Below, piece by piece: positions 50,897 to 59,534 of a stretch of 64,000 nt of DNA (positions within the stretch are counted from its first letter, which is position 1; each line of letters opens with the position of its first letter). The DNA comes from Hymenobacter sp. H14-R3. Its GTDB lineage: Bacteria > Bacteroidota > Bacteroidia > Cytophagales > Hymenobacteraceae. The translations under genes and the position numbers were made by a program. Location of the stretch: assembly GCF_030063445.1 (NCBI RefSeq), contig NZ_JASITD010000007.1:62001-126000 (forward strand). Direction: 5' to 3'. The notes below the pieces were generated by a model, which was given only the letters and a program-made list of their open reading frames with translations, was not told the origin of the DNA and searched no databases.

Positions 50897-52339
50897 GTGC
50901 TCACTACCAGATTCCCTTCCGTCCGCGACTACTTTCCCTTCGAGCCCACCGAGGACCAGGCCGAGCTATTCGTGCAGCTCGACGAGTTTTTGCGCGACCA
51001 GCTGCCGGGCCGCAAGGTGTTTGTGCTGCGCGGCTATGCGGGCACCGGCAAAACCACCGTGGTAAGCGCCCTGGTGCAGTGGCTGGCGCGCATGCAGCGC
51101 CGCTACACCCTCATGGCGCCCACCGGCCGCGCCGCCAAGGTGATGAGCGCCTACGCGGGCGTGCCGGCCAGCACCATCCACAAAAAAATATACCGCCAAA
51201 CCAGCGGCGCGCCTAGCGAGCGCCTCAGCTTTCAGCGCCAGCCCAACCGCACCGAGGAAACGCTCTTCATTGTGGATGAGGCCTCTATGATTTCCGATGA
51301 GAAAGCCTTCGGCGAGAATGGCTTGCTCGACGACCTCATGGGCTTCGTGTTTGAGAAGAGCACCAACCGGCTACTGCTCATCGGCGATACGGCGCAGCTG
51401 CCGCCGGTGGGCCAGCTGCTGAGCCCCGCCCTCGACCCCGAGCTGCTGGCCCACCGCTTCCGCGCCCGCGTCGATGGCGTGGAGCTGCGCCAGGTAATGC
51501 GCCAGGCCGAGGCCTCGGGTATCTTGGTGAATGCCACTGAGTTGCGCGAGGAACTGCGGCAGGAGGCGCCCAATATCCAGCTGCACACCAAGGGCTTCAA
51601 CGACATGTTTAAGATGGGCGGCGACAAGCTGGAGGATGGCCTGCGCTGGGCCTACCGCCACTTCGGGCACGAAAACACGACCATCATCTGCCGCTCCAAC
51701 CGCAACGCCAACCAGTATAACCAGCTGATTAGGCGCACGTTGTTTGAGGCTGAGGAGGAGATTGAGGCCGGCGACTACATCATGGTGGTGCGCAACAACT
51801 ACTTCTGGCTGCCCAAGGAGTCGGAAATCGGCTTCCTGGCTAATGGTGACTTCCTGGAAATCAAGAAGATAATCCGGCGCGAAGAAGTGTTTGGCTGCCG
51901 CTTTGCCCAGGCCCGCGTGCGGCTGGTGGATTACCCCGACGAGCCCGAGCTGGAGGTAAAGCTGCTGCTCGACACGCTGCACACCGAAACCCCGTCGCTG
52001 CCGCGCGACCAGAACGAGAAGCTCTACCAGGAAATACTGGCCGACTACGCCCACCTCGAAAAAAAAGCCGAGCGCAACGCCGAAATGCGCAAAGACCCGT
52101 ACCTCAATGCGTTGCAAATAAAATTTGCCTACGCCCTCACCTGCCACAAGGCGCAGGGCGGCCAGTGGCAGGCCGTGTTCGTGGACCACGGCTTCATCAA
52201 GCCCGACGAGCCGGTGGGCGGCGAGTTTGCGCGCTGGCTCTACACGGCCATCACGCGGGCGTCGGAGCGGCTGTTTTTGCTCAACTTTCAGCGCCGGCTG
52301 CTGGCCAGCGGCGAAATAGTGGAGGAGGACGAAGCGTAG
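50897..52339 (+). CDS. RecD/Pif1-like ATP-dependent DNA helicase
   Basis: The protein has 480 residues and a GTG start. This is a superfamily 1B helicase: motif I GYAGTGKTTVV (about 46-56), motif II TLFIVDEASMISD, motif III LLLIGDTAQLPPVGQL, a UvrD-like C-terminal domain with ALTCHKAQGGQWQAVFVDHG (motif V), and YTAITRASERLFLLNF (motif VI). It lacks the long N-terminal domain of RecD2. Small single-gene helicases of this type are common in Bacteroidota and presumably act in DNA repair. Confidence 0.87.
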   Translation: MLTTRFPSVRDYFPFEPTEDQAELFVQLDEFLRDQLPGRKVFVLRGYAGTGKTTVVSALVQWLARMQRRYTLMAPTGRAAKVMSAYAGVPASTIHKKIYRQTSGAPSERLSFQRQPNRTEETLFIVDEASMISDEKAFGENGLLDDLMGFVFEKSTNRLLLIGDTAQLPPVGQLLSPALDPELLAHRFRARVDGVELRQVMRQAEASGILVNATELREELRQEAPNIQLHTKGFNDMFKMGGDKLEDGLRWAYRHFGHENTTIICRSNRNANQYNQLIRRTLFEAEEEIEAGDYIMVVRNNYFWLPKESEIGFLANGDFLEIKKIIRREEVFGCRFAQARVRLVDYPDEPELEVKLLLDTLHTETPSLPRDQNEKLYQEILADYAHLEKKAERNAEMRKDPYLNALQIKFAYALTCHKAQGGQWQAVFVDHGFIKPDEPVGGEFARWLYTAITRASERLFLLNFQRRLLASGEIVEEDEA

Positions 52340-52451
52340 CGCCCCCACCTATTTTGCACCCGCGCGGAATTGAATGCCCCGCAACGGCGTTTGCCCCGCG
52401 GCGGCCGGCTTCATCCGGCGCCCAGCCTCACCGCGCTAGTTTGGCCGCAGA

Positions 52452-52482
52452 TTTGCCTAAGCCGACTCAGCGCGTAAATTTG
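52452..52482 (+). promoter_or_regulatory. Bacteroidetes-type promoter of the DUF1573 gene
   Basis: TTTG at 52452-52455 is followed by a 19-nt spacer and TAAATTTG at 52475-52482. This matches the TTTG / TAnnTTTG consensus in both boxes and spacing. The ATG is 33 nt further on. Confidence 0.7.
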
Positions 52483-52515
52483 TTTTCTCCCCCATAACCT
52501 AATTTTTACACTGTC

Positions 52516-52944
52516 ATGACGAAGATGCTTTTGCTGGCCCTGTGCCTCACGTTTGCGGGCACCGCAGCCCACGCCCAGGCCATGAAGCCTGCCAAATCGG
52601 CTGTGAAAGCGGCCGGCCCCCAGGTCGAGTTTATGGAAGTGAAGTACGATTTCGGCACCATTAAGCAGGGCGATATCGTGGACCACGTGTTCAAATTCAA
52701 AAACACCGGCACCCAGCCGCTGGTGATTTCCAACATCGGCGTAAGCTGCGGCTGCACCACGCCTTCGTGGACCAAGGAGCCCGTGCAGCCCGGCAAAACC
52801 GGCACCATCTCGGCCAAGTTTAACTCGGCTGGCAAAATGGGCATGCAAACCAAAGTGCTGACCATTGACTCGAACTCGGCTGGTGGCAGCACCACCGTTT
52901 CGCTGGTAGGCGAGGTGAAAGAAGCCGCTACGGCCTCGAAGTAA
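52516..52944 (+). CDS. DUF1573 domain-containing secreted protein
   Basis: The protein has 142 residues with a signal peptide (KMLLLALCLTFAGTAAHAQA). The body is a single Ig-like DUF1573 domain: YDFGTIKQGDIVDHVFKFKN, PLVISNIGVSCGCTTPSWTK, and GKTGTISAKFNSAGKMGMQT. This abundant Bacteroidota family probably binds or organises periplasmic or surface components; its role is unsettled. A typical promoter is visible upstream. Confidence 0.9.
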   Translation: MTKMLLLALCLTFAGTAAHAQAMKPAKSAVKAAGPQVEFMEVKYDFGTIKQGDIVDHVFKFKNTGTQPLVISNIGVSCGCTTPSWTKEPVQPGKTGTISAKFNSAGKMGMQTKVLTIDSNSAGGSTTVSLVGEVKEAATASK

Positions 52945-52951
52945 GCTCTTA

Positions 52952-53011
52952 AAACCCACGTAAAAAGGGGGCGCTGACCAATTGGTTAGCGCCCCCTTTT
53001 TACGTGGGTTT
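52952..53011. terminator. Bidirectional terminator, 30-bp arms
   Basis: AAACCCACGTAAAAAGGGGG (arm start) pairs with its complement over 30 bp with one G-T mismatch and no loop spacing beyond the centre. A- and T-runs occur in both directions. It lies between DUF1573 and the convergent DUF423 gene. Confidence 0.9.
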
Positions 53012-53039
53012 CATACATAATTAACTGATTGGCAGTTGA

Positions 53040-53426
53040 TTATGCTTGCAGCTTGCTGATGGCCATTAGCAGCCACAGCCAGCCGGCAATCAGCAGGAGC
53101 CCGCCCAGCGGGGCCACCGCCCCAAACTTGGTAATGCCCGTGAAGCAGATGGCGTAGAGCGAGCCGCTAAACACCACAATGCCGCCCAGCCACAGGGTGG
53201 CCACGGTGCCCAGCGGGCCGCGCAGCTCGGGCCGGGCCACGGCCAGCACGCCCACCGCCAGCAGCGCCAGCGTGTGAAAAAACTGGTAGCGCACCGCCGT
53301 TTCGAAGGTTTCGAAGCGGCCGCTGGCTTCGAGCATGGGCCGCAGGCCGTGCGCCCCAAAAGCGCCGATGCCCACGGTGATGGCACCCAGCAGGGCCGCA
53401 AGCTGAAGAATGAGACGAGGATTCAT
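53040..53426 (-). CDS. DUF423 (YgdD-like) membrane protein
   Basis: The protein has 128 residues with four membrane helices. LQLAALLGAITVGIGAFGAH, then GLRPMLEASGRFETFETAVR and YQFFHTLALLAVGVLA, are the diagnostic DUF423 N-terminal pattern; FSGSLYAICFTGITKFGAVA and PLGGLLLIAGWLWL follow. The function is unknown. The start at 53426 fits the family. Confidence 0.88.
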   Translation of the reverse strand: MNPRLILQLAALLGAITVGIGAFGAHGLRPMLEASGRFETFETAVRYQFFHTLALLAVGVLAVARPELRGPLGTVATLWLGGIVVFSGSLYAICFTGITKFGAVAPLGGLLLIAGWLWLLMAISKLQA

Positions 53427-53459
53427 GAAAAAGGGAGTAATAGGGGAAATTACCCCAAA

Positions 53460-53484
53460 GAACGTCATGCGCAGCATGACGTTC
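53460..53484. repeat. GAACGTC-family hairpin, reduced copy
   Basis: GAACGTCATGC pairs perfectly with GCATGACGTTC around GCA. These are exactly the outermost bases of the elements at 2881 and 41878. It is best read as an internally deleted derivative, located between the DUF423 and cytidine deaminase genes. Confidence 0.6.
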
Positions 53485-53504
53485 TCTCTCATAAAATAGT
53501 ACTG

Positions 53505-54026
53505 CTATGCCCGCGCCGGCAAGTCGGTGGCCGAGAAGTGAAACGGCAGCAAATCGGCCAGGCTGTCGAAGCGCAGCACGGTGCCGCTGAGGCTGGGCAG
53601 TAGCAGCCAGATGGGCTCGCCCTGGCGCATTTCGTACTCCAGCATCACCTGGCGGCAGGCCCCGCAGGGCAGGGCCGGCGAAAAATCGCCCTCGGCCGGC
53701 CGGCCGGCCACCGACATGCCCACGATGCGCGGCGGCGGCGAGGGCCGGCTGCCCGCCAGCCCAAACAAGGCCGTGCGCTCGGCGCACAGGCCCGAGGGGT
53801 AGGCCGCGTTTTCCTGGTTGGTGCCCTGCACGAGGCTGCCATCGGCCAGCAGCAGCGCGGCCCCCACGTGAAAGTGCGAGTACGGCGCGTAGGAGTGGGC
53901 GGTGGCGGCGCGGGCGGCGTCCCACACCTGGCGCTCGGCGGGATTGAGCAGGTCGGGGGTGGCGAGCTCGTGGTAGCGCAGCGTGAGCTGGCGGAGCGTG
54001 GGAGAGTCGGTAACTAGAGCGGCCAT
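53505..54026 (-). CDS. cdd: Cytidine deaminase
   Basis: The protein has 173 residues. It hydrolyses cytidine and deoxycytidine to uridine derivatives in pyrimidine salvage. The zinc site is visible as CAERTALFGLAG (Cys with catalytic Glu) and ALPCGACRQVMLEYE (two Cys). TNQENAAYPSGL precedes them as in the homotetrameric enzymes. The N-terminus (YSHFHVGAALLLADGSLVQG) is also standard. Confidence 0.92.
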   Translation of the reverse strand: MAALVTDSPTLRQLTLRYHELATPDLLNPAERQVWDAARAATAHSYAPYSHFHVGAALLLADGSLVQGTNQENAAYPSGLCAERTALFGLAGSRPSPPPRIVGMSVAGRPAEGDFSPALPCGACRQVMLEYEMRQGEPIWLLLPSLSGTVLRFDSLADLLPFHFSATDLPARA

Positions 54027-54187
54027 GCGGCGGGAAAGGGAAATGGGGCGACAAAGAAAGGCAGGAATGAGGGAATTAGAAGTTAGAAGGAAGAAGGAGA
54101 AATCTGCGAGGAGGAATTAGGAAAAGGCGGAATGAGTAGATGTGTAGATTTCGCCTTACAAATCCTTCATTCCAAATTCCGGATTTC

Positions 54188-54195
54188 TACTTTTG
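54188..54195 (+). promoter_or_regulatory. Candidate promoter -7 box for the saccharopine dehydrogenase-like gene
   Basis: TACTTTTG fits TAnnTTTG exactly and lies 5 nt before the ATG at 54201, so a near-leaderless mRNA would result. This favours 54201 over an ATG 23 codons upstream. Confidence 0.45.
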
Positions 54196-54200
54196 CCCGC

Positions 54201-55559
54201 ATGACTCTACCCACCCGTTTGCTACTGCTAGGGGCCGGCCGCTCGGCTTCGGCGCTCGTTCAGTACCTGTTGCGCCACGCGCCAGCCGAGCGCTGGTTTT
54301 TGACCGTGGCCGATGCCCAGCCCGCCCACCTGGCCCCGGTGCTGGCCGCCCACTCGCAGTATGCCCGCGCCGTGCCCTTCGATGCCCGTGCCCCCGCCCA
54401 GCTGCGCGAGCTGGTGAGCGAGGCCGACTTGGTTATCTCGATGCTGCCCGCCGCCCTGCACCTGGCCGTGGCCCAGGCCTGCCTGGAGTTTGGCTGCCAC
54501 CTGGCCACGGCCAGCTACGTGAGCCCCGAGGTGCAGGCCCTGCACCAGCCCGCCGCCGCGGCCGGTCTGGTTTTCCTGATGGAATGCGGCCTCGACCCCG
54601 GCCTCGACCACATGTCGGCCATGCAAACCATCGCCGACTTGCAGGCCGCGGGCGGCCGCATCACCACCTTTAAGTCGTATTGCGGCGGGCTGGTGGCCCC
54701 CGAGAGCGAAGGCGACAACCCCTGGCGCTACAAATTCAGCTGGAACCCGCGCAACGTAATCGTGGCGGGCCAGGGCGGCCCGGCGCAGTATTTGCAAGAT
54801 GGTGATTTACAGTTCATTCCGTACGAGGAGCTGTTTGGCCGGGCCGAGGTGATGGCAGTGCCCGGCCACGGCCACTTCGAGGGCTACGCCAACCGCAACT
54901 CGCTCACCTACCGCGCTGCCTACGGCCTGCACGATGTGCAAACCATGCTGCGCGGCACCCTGCGCCGCCCCGGCTACTGCGGGGCCTGGCAAGTGCTCGT
55001 CACGCTGGGCCTCACCGACGATACTACGCCGCTGGCTAATTCGGCCGCCCTGCCGTGGCGCCAGCTGGTAGCCGACTGCTTCCCCGAAGAAGAAATAACC
55101 GGCGACCTAGCCGCCCACCTGGCCCGCCGCCTGGGCCTCGACCCCCACGGCCCCGAGCTGGAGCGCCTGGTGTGGCTCGGCCTCTTCACCGAGCGCCCCG
55201 TGGGCCTGGCCAATGCCACCAAAGCGCAATTGCTGGAGCACTTGCTGGTCGAAAAATGGCAGCTCGGCCCCCACGACCGCGACCAGGTAGTAATGCAGCA
55301 TCAGTTTGAGTATAAGTTGAATAACGAAAGCCGCCGCCGCACGGCCTCGCTCGTCGTAACTGGGGTCGATGCTACCCACACCGCCATGGCCCAAACCGTG
55401 GGCCTGCCGCTGGGAATGGCCGTGCGCCGGCTGCTGCGCGGTGAGGTGGCCGGCCGCGGCGTAGTTATTCCCACCACACCCGGCCTTTACGAACCCATTT
55501 TGCAGGAGCTGGCCGCCGACTACGGGCTGGTGTTTGAGGAACAAGACGAAGCAATTTAG
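54201..55559 (+). CDS. Saccharopine dehydrogenase-family protein
   Basis: The protein has 452 residues. The N-terminal Rossmann domain starts TRLLLLGAGRSASALVQYLL. The following DLVISMLPAALHLAVAQACL and LVFLMECGLDPGLDHMSAMQ, then ITTFKSYCGGLVAPESEGDN, are typical of saccharopine dehydrogenase/homospermidine synthase-like enzymes. LVVTGVDATHTAMAQTVGLP forms the C-terminal domain. It may act in lysine metabolism. It is followed after 12 bp by two transporter genes, probably co-transcribed. Confidence 0.85.
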   Translation: MTLPTRLLLLGAGRSASALVQYLLRHAPAERWFLTVADAQPAHLAPVLAAHSQYARAVPFDARAPAQLRELVSEADLVISMLPAALHLAVAQACLEFGCHLATASYVSPEVQALHQPAAAAGLVFLMECGLDPGLDHMSAMQTIADLQAAGGRITTFKSYCGGLVAPESEGDNPWRYKFSWNPRNVIVAGQGGPAQYLQDGDLQFIPYEELFGRAEVMAVPGHGHFEGYANRNSLTYRAAYGLHDVQTMLRGTLRRPGYCGAWQVLVTLGLTDDTTPLANSAALPWRQLVADCFPEEEITGDLAAHLARRLGLDPHGPELERLVWLGLFTERPVGLANATKAQLLEHLLVEKWQLGPHDRDQVVMQHQFEYKLNNESRRRTASLVVTGVDATHTAMAQTVGLPLGMAVRRLLRGEVAGRGVVIPTTPGLYEPILQELAADYGLVFEEQDEAI

Positions 55560-55571
55560 GAAAATCTGAGC

Positions 55572-56546
55572 ATGTCAAGTTCTTCACCCGTAGCTGCTTA
55601 CCTACGCCTGCGCTTCATACTGCTGGGCCGGCTGCTGCGCGAAATAGGCTGGCTGCGGCTGGGGCTGGCCGGGCCGTTGCTAGCGCTGGGACTGCTGCAA
55701 ACCCTTGATACTTTGTCTCGGCAGCCGCACGGCCTGTGGGCGGTGCCGCTGCTGGTGGGCTGGTCGGTGCTGGGCGCCCACCGGCAGCGGGCCGATGCCC
55801 AGTGGCTGGCCACCGCCGCGCCCGGCCACCGGCCCTGGCTGGCCGCCGAGTACGCCCTACTGGCGTTGCCGCTGGCGCTGGGGCTGCTGGGGCTGCGCGC
55901 CTACGGCCCGGCGGCCGCGCTGCTGGGGCTGGCCGCGCTGGTAGCCTGGGCGCCGCCCGCGCGCGCGCCGGCCGCTACTCGGCACCGCTGGCGCAGCCCG
56001 TTTCGCAGTGAGGCGTTTGAGTGGGTGGGGGGCGCGCGGGCCACGAAAGCCTTGTGGCTGTGGCCGTTGCTGGTGGGGCTGGCGGCGTGGCAGCGGGCGT
56101 CGGCGCTGGCGCCCATTGCGGCGCTGGTGGCTTGGCTACTGGTGGTGCTGGCCTGCTACGGCACGCCCGAGCCCGTGACCATGCTGGCGCTGGCGGCCCG
56201 CACGCCGCGGCAGTTTTTGCGGCGGCGGCTGGCGCTGGGGCTGGGCTACGCGGCGGCCACGGCGCTGCCCTTCTGGCTACTGCTGGGGGCGGGGCCAGCG
56301 GGCGGGGGCCCGGCGCTGGGCGTGGCGCTGTTCTGGCTGGCGCTGGTGGGTATGGTTATCCTCACCAAGTATGCGTTCTATCCCGTGGCCAGTCATATTC
56401 GCCTCACGCAGGGGGTGGTGCTGGCGATAGGCCTGCTGGGGGCGTGGCACCCGGCCTACCCGCCGCTTATGCTGACCATCGCGGCGGGGCTGGGGTGGCA
56501 AAGCCAGCGCCGTTTGCGGCAAGTGCTGGGCGATAGTGTTTTGTAA
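55572..56546 (+). CDS. Membrane protein, likely ABC transporter partner
   Basis: The protein has 324 residues, strongly hydrophobic, with about eight membrane segments (LGLAGPLLALGLLQTLDTLS, AAALLGLAALVAWAPPARAP, AATALPFWLLLGAGPAGGGP). No named family is recognised. It lies 1 bp before an ABC ATPase gene in the same direction, which strongly suggests a permease partner. Codon use is extremely GC-rich. Confidence 0.6.
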   Translation: MSSSSPVAAYLRLRFILLGRLLREIGWLRLGLAGPLLALGLLQTLDTLSRQPHGLWAVPLLVGWSVLGAHRQRADAQWLATAAPGHRPWLAAEYALLALPLALGLLGLRAYGPAAALLGLAALVAWAPPARAPAATRHRWRSPFRSEAFEWVGGARATKALWLWPLLVGLAAWQRASALAPIAALVAWLLVVLACYGTPEPVTMLALAARTPRQFLRRRLALGLGYAAATALPFWLLLGAGPAGGGPALGVALFWLALVGMVILTKYAFYPVASHIRLTQGVVLAIGLLGAWHPAYPPLMLTIAAGLGWQSQRRLRQVLGDSVL

Positions 56547-56547
56547 T

Positions 56548-57243
56548 ATGCTGGAAATAAACGATATCCACAAAGCCTACGGCCAGCATGAGGTGCTGCG
56601 CGGCGTGAGCCTGGCGCTGCGGCCCGGCACCATTCACGGACTAGTGGGGGCCAATGGGGCCGGCAAGACTACGCTCATCAACTGCCTCTACGGGCTGGAA
56701 AGCGGCTTTACGGGCACCGTGTGCGACACGGCGGCCCCGCGCCCGGTGCGCGAAACCACGGGCCTGCTGCCCTACGAGCCGTACTTCTACCCCCGCATTA
56801 CGGGGCGCGAGTACGTGGCCTTTTGCCTGCAAGCGCGCCGCCAGCCCGTGCCCGACCTGCGCGCCTGGAATGCGGTGCTGGAGCTGCCCCTCGACCAGTT
56901 TGCCACCGAGTACTCGGCGGGTATGAAGAAAAAGCTGGCCCTGCTGGCGCTGCTCGTACAAGGATTCGACTACCTTATTCTGGATGAACCCTTTAACGGC
57001 CTCGACCTGGAAGCCAATCTCTTGCTCAAGGAAATTCTCAAGCGGCTGCGCGACCAGGGCACCGGTATTCTGCTGACGTCGCACATCCTGGGCACGCTCA
57101 CCGAAGTGGCCGACGAGGCCACCGTGCTGGTGGGCGGCCTGGTGCAGCGCCACTACACCGCTGCCGAGTTTGGCACCCTCGAAGCCGACTTGCTGGCCGC
57201 CCTGCACGGCGAAAAGCTGGCCCAGCTGCGCGCGCTGCTGTAG
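56548..57243 (+). CDS. ABC transporter ATP-binding protein
   Basis: The protein has 231 residues. Walker A is GLVGANGAGKTTLINCL, the signature YSAGMKKKLALLALLV replaces the usual LSGGQ, and Walker B is DYLILDEPFNGLDLEANLLL followed by a SHILGTLTEVADEATVLVGG switch. It belongs to the CcmA-like group exporting lipids, drugs or metabolites. The start at 56548 is the first sensible one after the previous gene stop. Its substrate is unknown. Confidence 0.9.
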   Translation: MLEINDIHKAYGQHEVLRGVSLALRPGTIHGLVGANGAGKTTLINCLYGLESGFTGTVCDTAAPRPVRETTGLLPYEPYFYPRITGREYVAFCLQARRQPVPDLRAWNAVLELPLDQFATEYSAGMKKKLALLALLVQGFDYLILDEPFNGLDLEANLLLKEILKRLRDQGTGILLTSHILGTLTEVADEATVLVGGLVQRHYTAAEFGTLEADLLAALHGEKLAQLRALL

Positions 57244-57298
57244 CGGCCGCTGGGCCAGGGCAGTACCTTGGCGTTGTCTTTAGCCACCGCCCTGCCCC

Positions 57299-58945
57299 AT
57301 GAATTCACCCGCCCTATCATACCTCAGTGGCCCCAGCCGCACGCCGCTGCTGGGCGAAACCATTGGTGAAAACCTGCGCCGCACCGTGGGCCTGTATCCC
57401 CAGCACGAGGCGCTGGTGGTGGCGCACCAGGGCTACCGGGCCACCTACCAGCAGCTGTGGGCCCAGACTACCCAGCTGGCCAAAGGGTTGCTGGCGCTGG
57501 GCGTGGCCGCCGGCGAGCGCGTGGGCCTGTGGGCCCCCAACCGCGCCGAGTGGGTCGTCACGCAGTTTGGGGCGGCGCGGGCGGGCGCGGTGCTGGTTAA
57601 CATCAACCCCGCTTACCGGGCCGAGGAGCTAAAATACGCCCTCAACCAATCGGGCTGCCGGGTGCTGCTGCTGGCCGCCCGGTTTCGCCAAACCGACTAC
57701 GTGCAGCTGCTGGCCAGCGTGCGCGCCGAGTGCCCGGCCCTGGCGCACGTCATCGTGCTCGAAGAGGGCTGGGAGGGCCTGCTGGCCAGTGGCGCGGCCG
57801 TGCCCGATGCGGCGCTGGCCGCCTGCGAGGCCGCTCTGCAATTCGACGACCCCATCAATATCCAGTACACCAGCGGCACCACCGGCTTCCCGAAGGGGGC
57901 CACGCTCTCGCACCATAACATCCTGAACAACGGCTACTTCATTGGCCAGGCGCTGCGCTACACGGCCGCCGACCGGGTGTGCATTCCGGTGCCGTTTTAC
58001 CACTGCTTCGGCATGGTGATTGGCAACTTGGCCTGCGTGGCGCACGGGGCCTGCATGGTGGTGCCGGCCGAGGCGTTTGATGCCCTGGCCACCCTGCGCA
58101 CGGTGCAGGCCGAGCGCTGCACCTCGCTCTACGGCGTGCCCACCATGTTTATCGCCGAGCTGGCACATCCGGAGTTCAACTCCTTCGATTACAGCTCCTT
58201 GCGCACGGGCGTAATGGCCGGCTCGCCCTGCCCCGAGGAGGTGATGAAGCAGGTGCAAACCCGCCTCCACATGCGCGAAGTCACCATTTGCTACGGCATG
58301 ACCGAAACCTCGCCCGTATCGGCCCAAAGCTACCTCGACGACCCGCTGGCCAAGCGTGTGAGCACCGTGGGCCACGTGCACCCGCACCTGGAGCTGAAAG
58401 TGATTGACCCCGACACCGGCCACCTCGTGCCGCGGGGCACGCCCGGCGAGCTCTGCACCCGCGGCTACTCCGTGATGCTGGGCTATTGGAACAACCCCAC
58501 CGCCACGGCCGCTGCCATCGACGCGGCCCGCTGGATGCACACCGGCGACCTGGCCACCATCGACGCCGAGGGCTACCTCAACATTGTGGGCCGCATCAAG
58601 GACGTTATTTTGCGCGGCGGCGACAACATTTACCCCCGCGAAGTGGAGGAGTTTCTCTACACCCACCCGGCCGTGGCCGATGTGCAGGTAATTGGCGTGC
58701 CCAGCCTGCGCTACGGCGAGGAGGTAATGGCCTGGGTGAAGCTCAAAGAAGGCCAATATGCTACTGGTGAGGATATTATGGTCTTCTGCCAAAACCGCAT
58801 CGCCACCAATAAAATCCCGGTTTTCTGGAAGTTCGTGGACGGCTTTCCGATGACGGTGACCGGCAAAATCCAGAAGTACCTCATGCGCGAGCAGGCCGTG
58901 GCCGAGCTGGGCCTGCAAGCCGCCGCCGCCATCAAAACGGCGTAG
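57299..58945 (+). CDS. AMP-binding acyl-CoA synthetase (FadD-like)
   Basis: The protein has 548 residues. It activates a fatty or aromatic acid to acyl-CoA via acyl-AMP. Motifs: NIQYTSGTTGFPKGATLSHH, CYGMTETSPVSAQSYL, MHTGDLATIDAEGYLNIVGR, and the catalytic lysine near VTGKIQKYLM. No membrane segment is visible. It may be part of the same transcription unit as the ABC genes (55-bp gap). Confidence 0.92.
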   Translation: MNSPALSYLSGPSRTPLLGETIGENLRRTVGLYPQHEALVVAHQGYRATYQQLWAQTTQLAKGLLALGVAAGERVGLWAPNRAEWVVTQFGAARAGAVLVNINPAYRAEELKYALNQSGCRVLLLAARFRQTDYVQLLASVRAECPALAHVIVLEEGWEGLLASGAAVPDAALAACEAALQFDDPINIQYTSGTTGFPKGATLSHHNILNNGYFIGQALRYTAADRVCIPVPFYHCFGMVIGNLACVAHGACMVVPAEAFDALATLRTVQAERCTSLYGVPTMFIAELAHPEFNSFDYSSLRTGVMAGSPCPEEVMKQVQTRLHMREVTICYGMTETSPVSAQSYLDDPLAKRVSTVGHVHPHLELKVIDPDTGHLVPRGTPGELCTRGYSVMLGYWNNPTATAAAIDAARWMHTGDLATIDAEGYLNIVGRIKDVILRGGDNIYPREVEEFLYTHPAVADVQVIGVPSLRYGEEVMAWVKLKEGQYATGEDIMVFCQNRIATNKIPVFWKFVDGFPMTVTGKIQKYLMREQAVAELGLQAAAAIKTA

Positions 58946-59033
58946 CGCCGTACTGCGCTAAATCATGAATTTCAAACGAATATCTAATTGGTATGATGAT
59001 TTCCAGCATCCTGATTAAACGGAATTTATCATC

Positions 59034-59501
59034 CTATTCCCATTCAAGGGTTTGTTCATTTAGCGTTTTCCCTCTGATTCCTAGTAAAATATTGCTTACA
59101 CCTTCTGCAAACGAGTCGCCCGCGTAATGCAAATTATCCCCAACTTTATACATGCAAAAGTTCTCATCTATGCATAGCATGAGTGATTCGGTTGGGATGA
59201 AGCCAAGAGGATAAAGCTTCTTAGCAATCAGTGAAGCGTAATAATAAATAATGCCGTCTTCGCTACTTTCAAAATCAGCGTCCATCGGGTCAAAATCAAT
59301 ACTGAATCGCGAGAGTGTAATACCCGGCCCATTAGAGCGGAGATATAAGCCGCCAAACTCATTGAGAATAAGCATGATAGCATCAGAATATACTACGTCG
59401 TGCGGCAAGGGGAAAGTGCCGGCAGCGTTGCGCCCCTTGTACCAGCCCGCCTGCTCCAAAATTGCCTGCACAGTAGGCGAAAAAGAAAGCTGATTATCCA
59501 T
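59034..59501 (-). CDS. SUKH-3-family putative immunity protein
   Basis: The protein has 155 residues, more AT-rich than its neighbours. AILEQAGWYKGRNAAGTFPL and AIMLILNEFGGLYLRSNGPG, then ITLSRFSIDFDPMDADFESS and a C-terminal FAEGVSNILLGIRG, match the SUKH-3 type. SUKH-3 proteins neutralise polymorphic toxins. No toxin is nearby, so it may be a remnant of an acquired toxin/immunity array. Confidence 0.75.
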   Translation of the reverse strand: MDNQLSFSPTVQAILEQAGWYKGRNAAGTFPLPHDVVYSDAIMLILNEFGGLYLRSNGPGITLSRFSIDFDPMDADFESSEDGIIYYYASLIAKKLYPLGFIPTESLMLCIDENFCMYKVGDNLHYAGDSFAEGVSNILLGIRGKTLNEQTLEWE

Positions 59502-59534
59502 GGTAAAAGGCTGATTTAGTGACTGAAGCCCAGG

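Noticed and set aside
57629..58918. 429-codon minus-strand open frame opposite the acyl-CoA synthetase gene
   Set aside because: The opposite strand carries every AMP-binding motif; the antisense frame is His/Gly/Val-rich without structure.
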